From DAITBA01 sp036824005 (GTDB lineage: Bacteria; Pseudomonadota; Gammaproteobacteria; Burkholderiales; Rhodocyclaceae), in the NCBI GenBank assembly GCA_036824005.1, contig DAITBA010000010.1, forward strand, positions 80,241 to 144,240: a stretch of 64,000 nucleotides of DNA, written 5' to 3'. A model generated the notes under the pieces. It made no database searches, was not told the origin of the DNA, and worked only from the letters and a program-made list of their open reading frames with translations. This document shows positions 8,380 through 17,360 of the stretch, piece by piece (the first letter of the stretch is position 1; the number at the start of each line of letters is the position of its first letter). The position numbers were made by a program, and so were the translations under genes.

Positions 8380-10839
8380 TTGCGCAAATCCGCCATCAAT
8401 GCCCTGAGTGCCGAAATACTCGTCGCCCGGCGCACGCGCGAGCTGCGCGAAGCGAACGAGGCCCTGGCGCGCAATCAGACGCGACTGGAGCTTGCCCTGG
8501 AAGCGTCCGGGCAGGTGCTCTGGGACGCCGATCTTGTCACCGGACAGGTCTATCTATCCGAGCGTTGGCAGGCCATCCTGGGCCAGCCGGCCTGGCCGAC
8601 ACGCACCGATATCGAGAGCTTGCTGGGACTGGTCCATCCGGACGACGTCGCCGCGGTGCAGACGGAATTCGTCGCCACGGTGAAGGGCGAACGGGATTGT
8701 TTCCGAACCGTGCATCGCGTGCGCCGGCCCGATGGCAGTTGGATCTGGATCCAGAGCCACGGCAAGGTAGTGCAGTGGGACGCCGAGGGGCGCGCCGTGC
8801 GCATGGTCGGCACCAACGCCGATGTCAGTGAACGCAAGCACATGGAGCAGTCGCTGCAAGCCGCCAAGGAGGCGGCCGAGGCCGCGTCGAAGGCGAAGAG
8901 CGCCTTCCTTGCCAACATGAGCCATGAAATCCGCACACCTCTCAACGCCGTGCTGGGCATGACCGAGCTGGTCCTGGACACGAATCTGGACGTGGAGCAG
9001 CGCGAGCTTCTGCAGGTTGCCCGCGATTCCGGCGAAAGTCTGCTCGGCATCATCAACGACATTCTCGATTTTTCTCGCATCGAAGCGGGGCGACTCGACC
9101 TGGCCAGCGTCGAGTTCGGGCTGAGGGAGTTGCTGCGTGAAACGCTCAAACCGCTGGCGCTGCGCGCCTATCAGAAGGGGCTCGAGATGCACTGGGGCGT
9201 GGCGACGGGGCTACCGGAGCGCCTGCTCGGGGATCCCGGCAAGCTGCGCCAAGTCGTGGTCAATCTGGTTAGCAATGCCATCAAATTCACCCGCCAGGGC
9301 GAGATCGAGGTCAGCGTCGAAAGCATTGCTCTTACGGAGGAAGCGGCCTGGATTCACTTCGCCGTGCGCGATACCGGCATCGGTATCGCCCGCCATCACG
9401 TGCGGCGGATATTCGAATCCTTTGTCCAGGCCGACGCTGATGCGACACGGGAATTCGGCGGCACGGGGCTGGGATTGACCATATCCGAGCGCCTGGTCGA
9501 GGCGATGGGCGGTCGTATCGCAGTCGAGAGCGAACCCGGTGTCGGCAGTACCTTCCACTTCACGGTGCGCCTCGGCCAGACCGGCGCGTCCGATTCAAGC
9601 ACGCCCGTGCCGGCGGTACTCGCCGGCGTTCGTGTGCTAGTGGCCGAACGCCGCGAGGCAACGCGTCGTCAGCTGTGCCACTGGCTCAATGCCTGGGGCA
9701 TGCAGGCGCAGGGGGTAGGCTGCGCCGAGGAGATCGTGCCCATCCTCGATGCGGCGGCCCGGCGGGATTGCGCGTTCCACATCGTCGTGCTGGACGCGGG
9801 ACTGGGAGAGCCGGACGCCGTGGCGCTTGCCACCCGGATTCGTGCGGCGACGCAGCCTGCGCAGCCGGAGGTGGTGCTCCTCGCGCCCATCGGCATGCGA
9901 ATCGGGGGTGAGCGCTGGCGCGAGGCAGGAATCGCGGCGCGGCTGAATAGACCGGTATCCGAGGCGGAGATTCGGACGGGGCTGGCCGCCCTCGCGCTGC
10001 CCGCCGGGCGTGGCAAGCCGGCCGACACCGGCGCGGCAACGTCGAGCATTCGTGTGCTGGACATCCTGCTGGCCGAAGACAACCCGGTCAATCGGGATCT
10101 CGCCGCGCGTATGCTGCGCAAGCTCGGCCACCGGGTGCGGGTGGCGGAGAACGGCGAGCAGGCGGCGACCATGGTGGCAGGCGGCCGCTTCGACTTGGTA
10201 TTCATGGACATGCAGATGCCGGTGTTGAGCGGCCTCGATGCCACGCGACGCATCCGCGAGCGCGAGGCCGGAACCGGCGCCCGCGTGCCTATCGTTGCCC
10301 TGACTGCCAATGCCATGGACGCCGACCGGCAGCGTTGTCTGGATGCCGGTATGGACGATTACCTGAGCAAGCCGTTCAAGCGGGCGGAACTGGAGGGGAT
10401 GCTGGTGCGTTGGGTACGCGCCGGCGTACCGTCGGGCGATGCGCCGGCCGAAGATCCTCCCGGGTGTGCGCTGGCACCGGACGTACCCGTGCAGTCCGGC
10501 ATCGACGCCGGCGTTGTCGAGCGGCTGCGCAGCGAACTGGGCGAATATTTTGAAGCGGTCATGCGTGCCGTGATGGAGGACACGTCGCCGCACATTGCCC
10601 GATTGCGTCAGGCGGCGACGGCGGCCGACGCGCACGCCCTGTTCGAGGCCGCGCATGCCCTAAAAGGGATGGTGGCAAACGTCGGCGCCAAGGCGCTGGT
10701 GCGGCTCTGCCAGGAGTTGGAAGCCCTGGCCCGTGGCGGCGATGCCGCGGGCGCCCACGCCCTGATCGACAGCGCGGAGCAGCAATGCGCCGCCATCGCC
10801 GAGGAGTTGCAAGCGATGCTGGCCACGTCGGCGTCCTGA
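8380..10839 (+). CDS. Hybrid sensor histidine kinase / response regulator with Hpt domain
   Basis: Domains in order are: a short coiled start, a PAS domain (about residues 25-140), HisKA with the phospho-acceptor histidine in FLANMSHEIRTPLNAVLGM, HATPase_c (N box VVNLVSNAIKFT, then DTGIGI and GGTGLGLTIS), a degenerate receiver (LVAERREATR where the acidic pair should be), a full receiver (AEDNPVNR, phospho-Asp in FMDMQMP, Lys in LSKPFK) and an Hpt domain with AAHALKGM. This is a BarA/LuxQ-type phosphorelay. No transmembrane helix is present, so it should sense a cytoplasmic signal. The start is uncertain: TTG 8380 has AAGGA about 8 bases upstream, while an in-frame GTG at 8284 has no such site. 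No cognate regulator is adjacent. Confidence 0.9.
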   Translation: MRKSAINALSAEILVARRTRELREANEALARNQTRLELALEASGQVLWDADLVTGQVYLSERWQAILGQPAWPTRTDIESLLGLVHPDDVAAVQTEFVATVKGERDCFRTVHRVRRPDGSWIWIQSHGKVVQWDAEGRAVRMVGTNADVSERKHMEQSLQAAKEAAEAASKAKSAFLANMSHEIRTPLNAVLGMTELVLDTNLDVEQRELLQVARDSGESLLGIINDILDFSRIEAGRLDLASVEFGLRELLRETLKPLALRAYQKGLEMHWGVATGLPERLLGDPGKLRQVVVNLVSNAIKFTRQGEIEVSVESIALTEEAAWIHFAVRDTGIGIARHHVRRIFESFVQADADATREFGGTGLGLTISERLVEAMGGRIAVESEPGVGSTFHFTVRLGQTGASDSSTPVPAVLAGVRVLVAERREATRRQLCHWLNAWGMQAQGVGCAEEIVPILDAAARRDCAFHIVVLDAGLGEPDAVALATRIRAATQPAQPEVVLLAPIGMRIGGERWREAGIAARLNRPVSEAEIRTGLAALALPAGRGKPADTGAATSSIRVLDILLAEDNPVNRDLAARMLRKLGHRVRVAENGEQAATMVAGGRFDLVFMDMQMPVLSGLDATRRIREREAGTGARVPIVALTANAMDADRQRCLDAGMDDYLSKPFKRAELEGMLVRWVRAGVPSGDAPAEDPPGCALAPDVPVQSGIDAGVVERLRSELGEYFEAVMRAVMEDTSPHIARLRQAATAADAHALFEAAHALKGMVANVGAKALVRLCQELEALARGGDAAGAHALIDSAEQQCAAIAEELQAMLATSAS

Positions 10840-10860
10840 CGCGCCGCTGCGGCGTGCGCG

Positions 10861-12306
10861 TCAGCCGCGCCAAGCCAGATCGAGCTCCCGCGCTGCCTTG
10901 ACGTCGTCGAGCCGGCGCACCGGCAGGCTGTGGGGCGCCTTCTTCACGAGTTCCGGATCCGACCGTGCCTCCTCGGCGATTTCCCTCATCGCGGCAACGA
11001 AGGCATCCAGCGTTTCCTTCGACTCCGTTTCCGTCGGCTCGATCAGCAGGCACTCCGGTACGAGCAGCGGGAAGTAGGTAGTGGGGGCGTGGAAGCCCTT
11101 GTCGAGCAGGCGCTTGGCAACATCCATGGCGGTGACGCCCGTTTCGTCCTTGAGTGGCTTCAGGGTGATGATGAATTCGTGACTGGCGCGGCGCTGCGGG
11201 AAGGCGGGCTGGAAACCGGCGTTCGCCAGCTCCGCCATCAGGTAGTTGGCGTTGAGCGTTGAATACTCCGCCACCCGGGTCATGCCGAGGCGGCCGAGCA
11301 GGCGCGCATAGACATAGGCGCGCAACAACACGCCGGCATTGCCCATGAAGGCGGACAAACGCCCGATGCTTTGGGGCCGGTCCTTCTGCGTGAACCAGCG
11401 GTAGCGTCCGTCTTCCAGACCGACCATGGGCACGGGCAGGAAGGGCAGCAGGCGTTCGGCCACACCCACCGCCCCGGCACCCGGACCGCCGCCGCCGTGG
11501 GGCGTAGAGAAGGTCTTGTGCAGGTTGAGGTGGATGACATCGAAGCCCATGTCCCCGGGGCGTACCTTGCCGAGGATGGCATTGAGATTGGCGCCGTCGT
11601 AGTAGGTCAGTCCGCCGGCCGCATGCACGATGCTCTGGATTTCCTGGATCGTTTTCTCGAACACGCCCAGCGTCGACGGGTTGGTCAGCATCAGCCCGGC
11701 TGTCTGCGGCCCAACGGCTTCGCGTAGCGCCGAGATGTCCACGTTGCCGTCCCGGTCCGTCGGGATCTCCCGCACGGTATACCCGCACATGGTTGCCGTG
11801 GCCGGGTTGGTGCCGTGGGCGGCATCGGGAACGATGATCTCCCTGCGCGCCGTGTCGCCGCGCGCCAAGTGGTAGGCGCGGATCATAGCTACGCCGGCGA
11901 ACTCGCCTTGGGCGCCGGCCATGGCGGTCAAGCTCATGCCCGCCATGCCGGTGACCTCGGCCAGGATCTCCTGCAACTCGTACAGGCAGCCGAGGAAGCC
12001 CTGGCCGGTGACCTCCGGTGCCAGCGGATGCCGCGCCAAGAACTGGGGCAGCATGGCAAGCGCATTGGACGCCCGCGGGTTGTACTTCATGGTGCACGAT
12101 CCGAGGGGATAGAAGTGCGTGTCGATGGCGAAGTTGCGCTGGGACAGCCGGGTGTAGTGGCGCACGGCATCCAGTTCGGAGACCTCCGGCAGCAGCGGCC
12201 GCGACCGGCGCTTGAGCGCCTGCGGCAGATCGTCGATGGGCGCGACCTCGGCGGGCGCTTGCTGGGCATTGACCCGACCGGGTCGGGAACGCTCGAAAAT
12301 AAGCAT
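10861..12306 (-). CDS. gcvPB: Glycine dehydrogenase (decarboxylating) subunit 2, P protein
   Basis: This 481-residue protein is the PLP-carrying half of the split P protein of the glycine cleavage system. The PLP lysine is in LNLHKTFSTPHGGGGPG. Together with GcvPA it decarboxylates glycine and passes the aminomethyl group to lipoyl-GcvH in the cytoplasm. It is the last gene of the operon and starts two bases after the gcvPA stop, which indicates tight translational coupling. The length matches other two-subunit P proteins. Confidence 0.97.
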   Translation of the reverse strand: MLIFERSRPGRVNAQQAPAEVAPIDDLPQALKRRSRPLLPEVSELDAVRHYTRLSQRNFAIDTHFYPLGSCTMKYNPRASNALAMLPQFLARHPLAPEVTGQGFLGCLYELQEILAEVTGMAGMSLTAMAGAQGEFAGVAMIRAYHLARGDTARREIIVPDAAHGTNPATATMCGYTVREIPTDRDGNVDISALREAVGPQTAGLMLTNPSTLGVFEKTIQEIQSIVHAAGGLTYYDGANLNAILGKVRPGDMGFDVIHLNLHKTFSTPHGGGGPGAGAVGVAERLLPFLPVPMVGLEDGRYRWFTQKDRPQSIGRLSAFMGNAGVLLRAYVYARLLGRLGMTRVAEYSTLNANYLMAELANAGFQPAFPQRRASHEFIITLKPLKDETGVTAMDVAKRLLDKGFHAPTTYFPLLVPECLLIEPTETESKETLDAFVAAMREIAEEARSDPELVKKAPHSLPVRRLDDVKAARELDLAWRG

Positions 12307-12308
12307 GT

Positions 12309-13667
12309 TCAGCCTCGCAACACGCCGGCTAGGGCGTTGGCGTAACGCCGCAGGTCAGCATCGGTTTTCGTTTCCGTGGCACATACGAGAAGCGCCTCGC
12401 CCAGCTCCGGGTAGTCCTCCGCGAGGCTGATGCCGCCGAGTATTCCCTGCTCGCGCAATGCCTCCAGCACGGGTGCGACCGGTCGCGGTAGCCGTAGTAC
12501 CATCTCGTGGAAAAACGGGCCGCCGAATATCGGCGATACGCCCGGCAGCAGCGCCAGGGTCTCGCGCAGCCGGCGGGCATTGCCGTGGCTCATCGCGGCG
12601 ATGCGCTCGAGTCCCTGGGCGCCGGTGAGTGCGAGATAGATGGTCGCCGCCGTCACCATGAGCCCCTGGTTGGTGCAGATATTGGAAGTCGCCTTGGAGC
12701 GCCGGATATGCTGCTCACGTGCCTGGAGCGTCAGCGTGAAACCAGGCTTGCCCTCCAGATCGACGGTGCGGCCGACGATACGCCCCGGCATCTGCCGCAC
12801 CAAGGCCGATTTGCAGGCGAGGTAGCCCAGATAGGGTCCGCCGCCGGACAGCGGAATACCGAAGGGCTGGGCGTCGCCGCAGGCGATGTCGGCGCCGGCC
12901 GCGCCCCACTCGCCAGGCGGTGCCAGCAGCGCCAGGGCGAGCAAGTTACACAGGCCGATAGCCAGCGCGCCGTGGGCGTGGGCCCAATCGGTGAGGGCAT
13001 GGACGTCTTCGAGCTGGCCGAAGTAGTTAGGCTGGGGGATCACCAGCGCCGCGATGCCGCCCGCGACACGGGATTCGAGGCTCGTGCTCAGCGTGGTACC
13101 GGTTTCGGGCGAGTAGGGCCCCTCGACCACCTCGATGCCCTGGCCACCGACGATGGCCCGCAGCGCGTCGCGGTAGAGCGGATGAACCGTCACCGGGACG
13201 AGGACGCGGCGGGCACTACCCTTGCCGGCGCGAACCGCCATCAGCACCGCCTCGGCGAGCGCCGTGGCGCCGTCGTAGAGGCTGGCGTTGCCCACATCCA
13301 TCGCCGTCAGCGAAGCGATCATCGTCTGCCATTCGTAGAGCAATTGCAGCGTGCCCTGGCTGGCCTCGGCTTGGTACGGGGTGTAGGCAGTGTAGAACTC
13401 GCCGCGGGTGACGATTTGCCAGACGGCGGCAGGGACGTGGTGTTCGTAGGCGCCGCCGCCCAGGAAACTGAGCCAGCGGCCATCCGCCTCGGCCCGTTCC
13501 TGCATCAGGCGGGTGACCGCCAGTTCGTTCAGCGCCTCAGCAGGCTGTGCCGGCTCGGCAGCGAGCAGGGCGGCCGGGATCTCGTCAAACAGGGCGTCTA
13601 TGGATTCAACGCCGATGCTCGCGAGCATCGCGGCAACGTCCTCGGCGGTATGGGGTATGAAAGGCAT
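12309..13667 (-). CDS. gcvPA: Glycine dehydrogenase (decarboxylating) subunit 1, P protein
   Basis: This 452-residue protein begins MPFIPHTAEDVAAMLASIGV and contains GGGAYEHHVPAAVW, both characteristic of the N-terminal half of glycine decarboxylase in its two-subunit form. It lies between gcvH and gcvPB on the minus strand, 27 bases after gcvH. It forms a heterodimeric or heterotetrameric complex with GcvPB. Many proteobacteria have a single fused GcvP of about 950 residues; this genome uses the split form. Confidence 0.97.
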   Translation of the reverse strand: MPFIPHTAEDVAAMLASIGVESIDALFDEIPAALLAAEPAQPAEALNELAVTRLMQERAEADGRWLSFLGGGAYEHHVPAAVWQIVTRGEFYTAYTPYQAEASQGTLQLLYEWQTMIASLTAMDVGNASLYDGATALAEAVLMAVRAGKGSARRVLVPVTVHPLYRDALRAIVGGQGIEVVEGPYSPETGTTLSTSLESRVAGGIAALVIPQPNYFGQLEDVHALTDWAHAHGALAIGLCNLLALALLAPPGEWGAAGADIACGDAQPFGIPLSGGGPYLGYLACKSALVRQMPGRIVGRTVDLEGKPGFTLTLQAREQHIRRSKATSNICTNQGLMVTAATIYLALTGAQGLERIAAMSHGNARRLRETLALLPGVSPIFGGPFFHEMVLRLPRPVAPVLEALREQGILGGISLAEDYPELGEALLVCATETKTDADLRRYANALAGVLRG

Positions 13668-13694
13668 GATACGGAGTCGTCCGATCGGGGCGCG

Positions 13695-14084
13695 TCAGTG
13701 CTGCTCTTCTTCGGCTACCTTGGTATAGGCCGCGGCGTCGAGCAGGGTGTTGAGCTGGCCGGCATCGGTGGGCCGGATCTTGAACAGCCAGGCGGCGTAG
13801 GCATCCTGATTGACCGTTTCCGGCTCATCGGCAGCGGCCTGATTGGCAGCGACTATTTCGCCGGCCACCGGCGCGTAGATGTCGGACGCGGCCTTGACCG
13901 ACTCGACCACCGCGCACTCATCGCCGGCGGCGACCTGCCTGCCCGGCTGGGGCAGTTCCAGAAAGACGATGTCGCCCAGTGCCTCTTGGGCGTGGTCGGT
14001 GATGCCAACCGTCACCAAGCCGTCGGCGTCGAGTCGCGCCCATTCGTGAGTTTTTGCGTACTTGAGTTCGGAAGGAACCTTCAT
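13695..14084 (-). CDS. gcvH: Glycine cleavage system H protein
   Basis: The 129-residue lipoyl carrier contains the modified lysine in VVESVKAASDIYAPVAGEI, the standard lipoylation context. It shuttles the aminomethyl intermediate from GcvPA/PB to GcvT and the dihydrolipoyl group to the L protein (not in this window). An AAAGGAG ribosome-binding site precedes the ATG in an AT-rich 37-base gap after gcvT. Confidence 0.98.
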   Translation of the reverse strand: MKVPSELKYAKTHEWARLDADGLVTVGITDHAQEALGDIVFLELPQPGRQVAAGDECAVVESVKAASDIYAPVAGEIVAANQAAADEPETVNQDAYAAWLFKIRPTDAGQLNTLLDAAAYTKVAEEEQH

Positions 14085-14121
14085 TGATTCTCCTTTATAT
14101 TAATAATTAATGTATTATCCG

Positions 14122-15207
14122 CTATATCTCAACCAGAATCTTGGAGTTGCGGACAAAGGGCGGGCGGACGATTTGGGCCTTCAACCGTTTGTCGCGTACC
14201 TCCACCTCGACGACCTCGCCGATTTCGGTGCCCGCTGGCAAGCGCGCCAGGGCGATGGAGCGGTTCATGGTCGGGGAGAAGCTGCCACTGGTGATCTCTC
14301 CGTCGCCGAGACGTGCGAAAACCTTTTGGTGCGCCCGCAGCACGCCCCGATCCAGCGCCACGAGACCGAGAAAGGCACGCGGCTGGCATTGGGCGAGCAA
14401 AGCCCGCTTGCCGATGAAATCGCGCTCGCCGCGCAGATCCACCGTCCAGGCAAGCCCGGCTTCCAGGGGCGAGACGCTCTCGTCCATATCCTGACCGTAG
14501 AGGTTCATGCCTGCCTCCAGCCGCAGGGTGTCCCGGGCGCCGAGGCCGGCGGGCTTGACGCCCGCCGCGAGCAGCGCGCTCCAGGTGGCGGCCGCATCTT
14601 TCACCGGCAGCATCAGCTCGAAGCCGTCCTCGCCGGTGTAACCGGTCCGGGCGATCAGTACCTCGCCCAGCCAGGCGGCGGTGAACGGCTTCAATGGCGC
14701 GCTCACCGCCTCGCTGCCCGGCAGGGCTTGCCAGACGCATTGCCGGGCACGGGGACCTTGGACCGCCAGCATGGCCAGATCGCGCCGCGGTTCGATGGCT
14801 GGCGCCGCGGGAAACGCGCCAGCCTGCTCGCGCATCCATGTCAAATCCTTGTCCGCCGTACCGGCATTGACCACGAGCCGGAAATGCGCCTCGTTGAAGA
14901 AATAGACGATCAGATCGTCGATGACGCCGCCGTCGGGGCGGAGCATGCAGGAATACAGGGCCTTGCCCGGCCGCTGCAGCTTGGCGACGTCGTTGGCGAG
15001 CAGCCGCGCGAGGAAGCCGCGCGCGCCGTCCCCCTTCAGCTCGACGTTGAGCATGTGGGAGACATCGAACACGCCCGCGTCCTGGCGCACCACGTGGTGT
15101 TCTTCGATCTGGGAACCGTAGTGCAGGGGCATGTCCCAGCCGGCGAAGTCCACCAGCTTTGCGCCGGCGGCTGCATGCCGGTCGTAGAGGGCGGTCCGTT
15201 TTCCCAT
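14122..15207 (-). CDS. gcvT: Aminomethyltransferase, glycine cleavage T protein
   Basis: This 361-residue T protein releases ammonia from the aminomethyl-lipoyl H protein and transfers the one-carbon unit to tetrahydrofolate. The folate-binding GCV_T domain fills the first two thirds (start LYDRHAAAGAKLVDFAGWDMP; GYTGEDGFELMLP in the middle), and a C-terminal barrel domain follows. It is the first gene of the gcvT-gcvH-gcvPA-gcvPB operon, located directly behind the tandem glycine riboswitch, so the whole operon should respond to glycine. Confidence 0.97.
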   Translation of the reverse strand: MGKRTALYDRHAAAGAKLVDFAGWDMPLHYGSQIEEHHVVRQDAGVFDVSHMLNVELKGDGARGFLARLLANDVAKLQRPGKALYSCMLRPDGGVIDDLIVYFFNEAHFRLVVNAGTADKDLTWMREQAGAFPAAPAIEPRRDLAMLAVQGPRARQCVWQALPGSEAVSAPLKPFTAAWLGEVLIARTGYTGEDGFELMLPVKDAAATWSALLAAGVKPAGLGARDTLRLEAGMNLYGQDMDESVSPLEAGLAWTVDLRGERDFIGKRALLAQCQPRAFLGLVALDRGVLRAHQKVFARLGDGEITSGSFSPTMNRSIALARLPAGTEIGEVVEVEVRDKRLKAQIVRPPFVRNSKILVEI

Positions 15208-15245
15208 TTGTTCAGTAGATTAGGTGGTGTAATTAAAGTGGAAGA

Positions 15246-15289
15246 TGAAAAACAAATGGGGCGAGGGACCTATCGTTCCCACGCCCCAT
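15246..15289 (-). terminator. Intrinsic terminator of the glycine riboswitch expression platform
   Basis: On the minus strand an eight-base arm ATGGGGCG (plus coordinates 15282-15289) pairs perfectly with CGCCCCAT (15256-15263) across an 18-base loop, and is followed at once by TTTGTTTTTC. It lies between the second glycine aptamer and the gcvT start, so it is well placed to stop transcription unless glycine binding changes the fold. Confidence 0.8.
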
Positions 15290-15297
15290 CTGTCCCT

Positions 15298-15474
15298 TGT
15301 ACCTGAGAGATTGCGGCGGCGCATCGCCGGCCGGTTGCCCCTTCGGTGGACAGACCGGTTTGCTCGCCAGCCCGTCACTCTCCAGATCGGTAATCCGTCC
15401 GCAGTCCTTTTGCCTGAGCGATTCCGGGTGTTACGCCTTCGGCGGCAACGATGTTGCGCTCTCCCGCGGGACCG
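15298..15474 (-). promoter_or_regulatory. Tandem glycine riboswitch
   Basis: Reading the minus strand, two glycine aptamers lie in series. The first (about 15474-15408) has GCGGGAGAGCGC, a GCCGCCGAAGGCG core and CGCTCAGGCA. The second (about 15397-15298) has GGAGAGTGACGGGC, CCACCGAAGGGGCAA and AATCTCTCAGG. These are the conserved blocks of the gcvT RNA motif (Rfam glycine riboswitch). The RNA sits in the leader of gcvT and begins close to the predicted transcription start. Glycine riboswitches upstream of gcv operons normally turn expression on when glycine is abundant. Confidence 0.95.
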
Positions 15475-15478
15475 GCGG

Positions 15479-15508
15479 ACTATACCCGGGCTAGCGCCGG
15501 CAAGGCAA
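15479..15508 (-). promoter_or_regulatory. Probable sigma70 promoter of the gcv operon
   Basis: On the minus strand TTGCCT (plus 15503-15508) and TATAGT (plus 15479-15484) are spaced by 18 bases. Transcription would start about 7 bases downstream, almost exactly where the first glycine aptamer begins. Confidence 0.6.
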
Positions 15509-15537
15509 GCGACACGCCTTTGCTATGATGCAACGCT

Positions 15538-16404
15538 ATGAAAACAAGCGTGTCCGAGTTCCTGTCCGTACGCGGGTTGCGTTATCACGTGCGCATCTGG
15601 GGGCTGGCGGGAGCGCCGCCGCTTTTCCTGCTCCATGGTTGGATGGATGTTTCGGCTACCTTCCAGTTCCTCGTCGACGCTCTTGTCCGGGAATGGCGCG
15701 TCATCGCCCCCGACTGGCGCGGCTTCGGGCAGTCCGCCTGGCGCAATGATGCCTACTGGTTCGCCGACTATCTCGGCGACCTGGACGCGTTGCTGCAACA
15801 TTATTCCTGGAACGAGCCATGTCGGCTGGTGGGCCACAGCATGGGCGGCAACGTCGCCTGCCTGTACGCCGGCGTGCGGCCCGAGCGCGTCGCTGGGCTG
15901 GTGACGGTGGAGGGCTTCGGGCTGCCGCCGACGCAGCCGGAGCAGGCGCCGGCGCGCTATCACACTTGGCTCGAACAGCTGCGCGCCGGCCCGCCAGCCG
16001 CAACGCCGCTCGCTCCCCAGCGGCTCGAAGCACGTCTGAAGCGAGAAAACCCGCGGCTGAGCCCGGAGCAGGCGGCCTTTCTGGCCCGCCATCTCGCCAT
16101 CCCGAGCGGCGACGGTGACGTGGTCCGCGCTGGCGATCCGTGGCACAGGCTGGTCCACCCGGTGCTCTATCGGCTCGAGGAAGCGAAGGCGTGCTGGCGG
16201 CAGATCCAGGCCCCGGTGCTGTGGATCGGGGCGCGCGAATCTGCGGTGATGCGCCAATTCGCCGCCCATCCCGACGACTACCGGGCGCGGCTCGCCTGCT
16301 TTCGCGACCTGCGGGAAGTGATCATCGAGGAAGCCGGGCACAACGTGCATCACGACCAGCCGCGGCGTCTGGCTGAGGTGATCGAGCAGTTCCTGGCAGC
16401 CTGA
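15538..16404 (+). CDS. Alpha/beta-fold hydrolase
   Basis: This 288-residue protein has the alpha/beta-hydrolase order: oxyanion loop LLHGWMD, strand-turn APDWRGFGQS, nucleophile elbow GHSMGG (Ser101), and the late catalytic histidine in EEAGHNVHHDQP. The substrate is unknown; similarity is to small esterases/lipases and epoxide-hydrolase-like enzymes. It is divergent from the gcv operon and shares its short intergenic region; a TATGAT at 15524-15529 could be its -10 box, with a very short leader. Confidence 0.88.
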   Translation: MKTSVSEFLSVRGLRYHVRIWGLAGAPPLFLLHGWMDVSATFQFLVDALVREWRVIAPDWRGFGQSAWRNDAYWFADYLGDLDALLQHYSWNEPCRLVGHSMGGNVACLYAGVRPERVAGLVTVEGFGLPPTQPEQAPARYHTWLEQLRAGPPAATPLAPQRLEARLKRENPRLSPEQAAFLARHLAIPSGDGDVVRAGDPWHRLVHPVLYRLEEAKACWRQIQAPVLWIGARESAVMRQFAAHPDDYRARLACFRDLREVIIEEAGHNVHHDQPRRLAEVIEQFLAA

Positions 16405-16446
16405 CGCCCGGGCAGCGATCGACCCTCTGGTATGATCGGGCCTGCC

Positions 16447-17277
16447 ATGAAGGTCGATCTGCATTGCCACTCGACGATTTCGGACGGCCTTCTGCCGCCG
16501 GCGGAACTCGTGCGCCGGGCAGCGGCCAACGGCGTCGAACTGCTCTGCCTGACAGACCACGATGAGCTGTCAGGGCTGGCCGACGCGGCGCGGGCAGCGC
16601 AACAGACGGGCGTGCGGCTGTTGTCTGGAGTCGAGATTTCGGTCACTTGGCGCGACACGACCATTCACATCGTCGGCGTCGGGATCGATCCGGGTGATGC
16701 GCAACTGGCAGCCGGACTTGCGCACGTTCGATCGGGGCGCCAGGCGCGGGCGGTACGCATGGCCCAGGCCTTGGACGCTATCGGCATCCATGGCGCCTTC
16801 GAGGGCGCGGCGCGTTATGCCAGAAACCCGGCGCTGATCGGTCGCACCCATTTCGCGCGCTTCCTGGTGGAGCGGGGCGTGTCGGCGGACGTGCGCAGCG
16901 TGTTCGAACGCTATCTTGCGTACGGCAAGCCGGGGTATGTGCCCCATCAATGGGCGAGCCTGGAGCAGGCCGTCCAATGGATCGTTGCCGCCGGTGGGGT
17001 GGCGGTGATCGCCCACCCGGGGCGCTACAGGCTAAGCACGCGCGAGCGCCGGCGTTTTTTCGAGGATTTCCAGGATCTTGGCGGACGCGGGATCGAAGTC
17101 ATGTCCGGCGCACACAACGCCAACCAATGCCGGGAATACGCGCGTGTGGCGCGGCACTACGGTTTCGCCGCATCCTGCGCGTCGGATTTCCATGGCCCAG
17201 GCGAAAGCGAGACGGATTTGGGAGGCATCCAACCCTTGCCGGAGGATCTGCGGCCGGTGTGGAAGGACCTGGTGTAA
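16447..17277 (+). CDS. PHP-domain 5'-3' exonuclease / 3',5'-nucleoside bisphosphate phosphatase (RnbP/YciV-like)
   Basis: This 276-residue PHP phosphoesterase starts MKVDLHCHSTISDG, whose histidines and aspartate are metal ligands, followed by LTDHDE and the later AHPGRYRLS and SDFHGP motifs. Relatives include E. coli YciV/RNase AM and the Chromobacterium 3',5'-nucleotide phosphatase, which recycle short RNA ends and pAp-type nucleotides. I chose the ATG at 16447 rather than upstream in-frame codons because the family begins there; a TATGAT at 16431-16436 would leave only a few bases of leader. In E. coli yciV is also next to yciO. Confidence 0.9.
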   Translation: MKVDLHCHSTISDGLLPPAELVRRAAANGVELLCLTDHDELSGLADAARAAQQTGVRLLSGVEISVTWRDTTIHIVGVGIDPGDAQLAAGLAHVRSGRQARAVRMAQALDAIGIHGAFEGAARYARNPALIGRTHFARFLVERGVSADVRSVFERYLAYGKPGYVPHQWASLEQAVQWIVAAGGVAVIAHPGRYRLSTRERRRFFEDFQDLGGRGIEVMSGAHNANQCREYARVARHYGFAASCASDFHGPGESETDLGGIQPLPEDLRPVWKDLV

Positions 17278-17360
17278 AAAACAACCGTCAATTTCGGCGG
17301 GGCGATGGTGCGCGTGCCCGGGTGGCTGCGCGTTGGCGCCGGCGGCCGTGATTGTTTGCC

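Noticed and set aside
12507..14087. A 526-residue plus-strand frame
   Set aside because: Antisense to gcvPA and gcvH, whose protein signatures are unmistakable.
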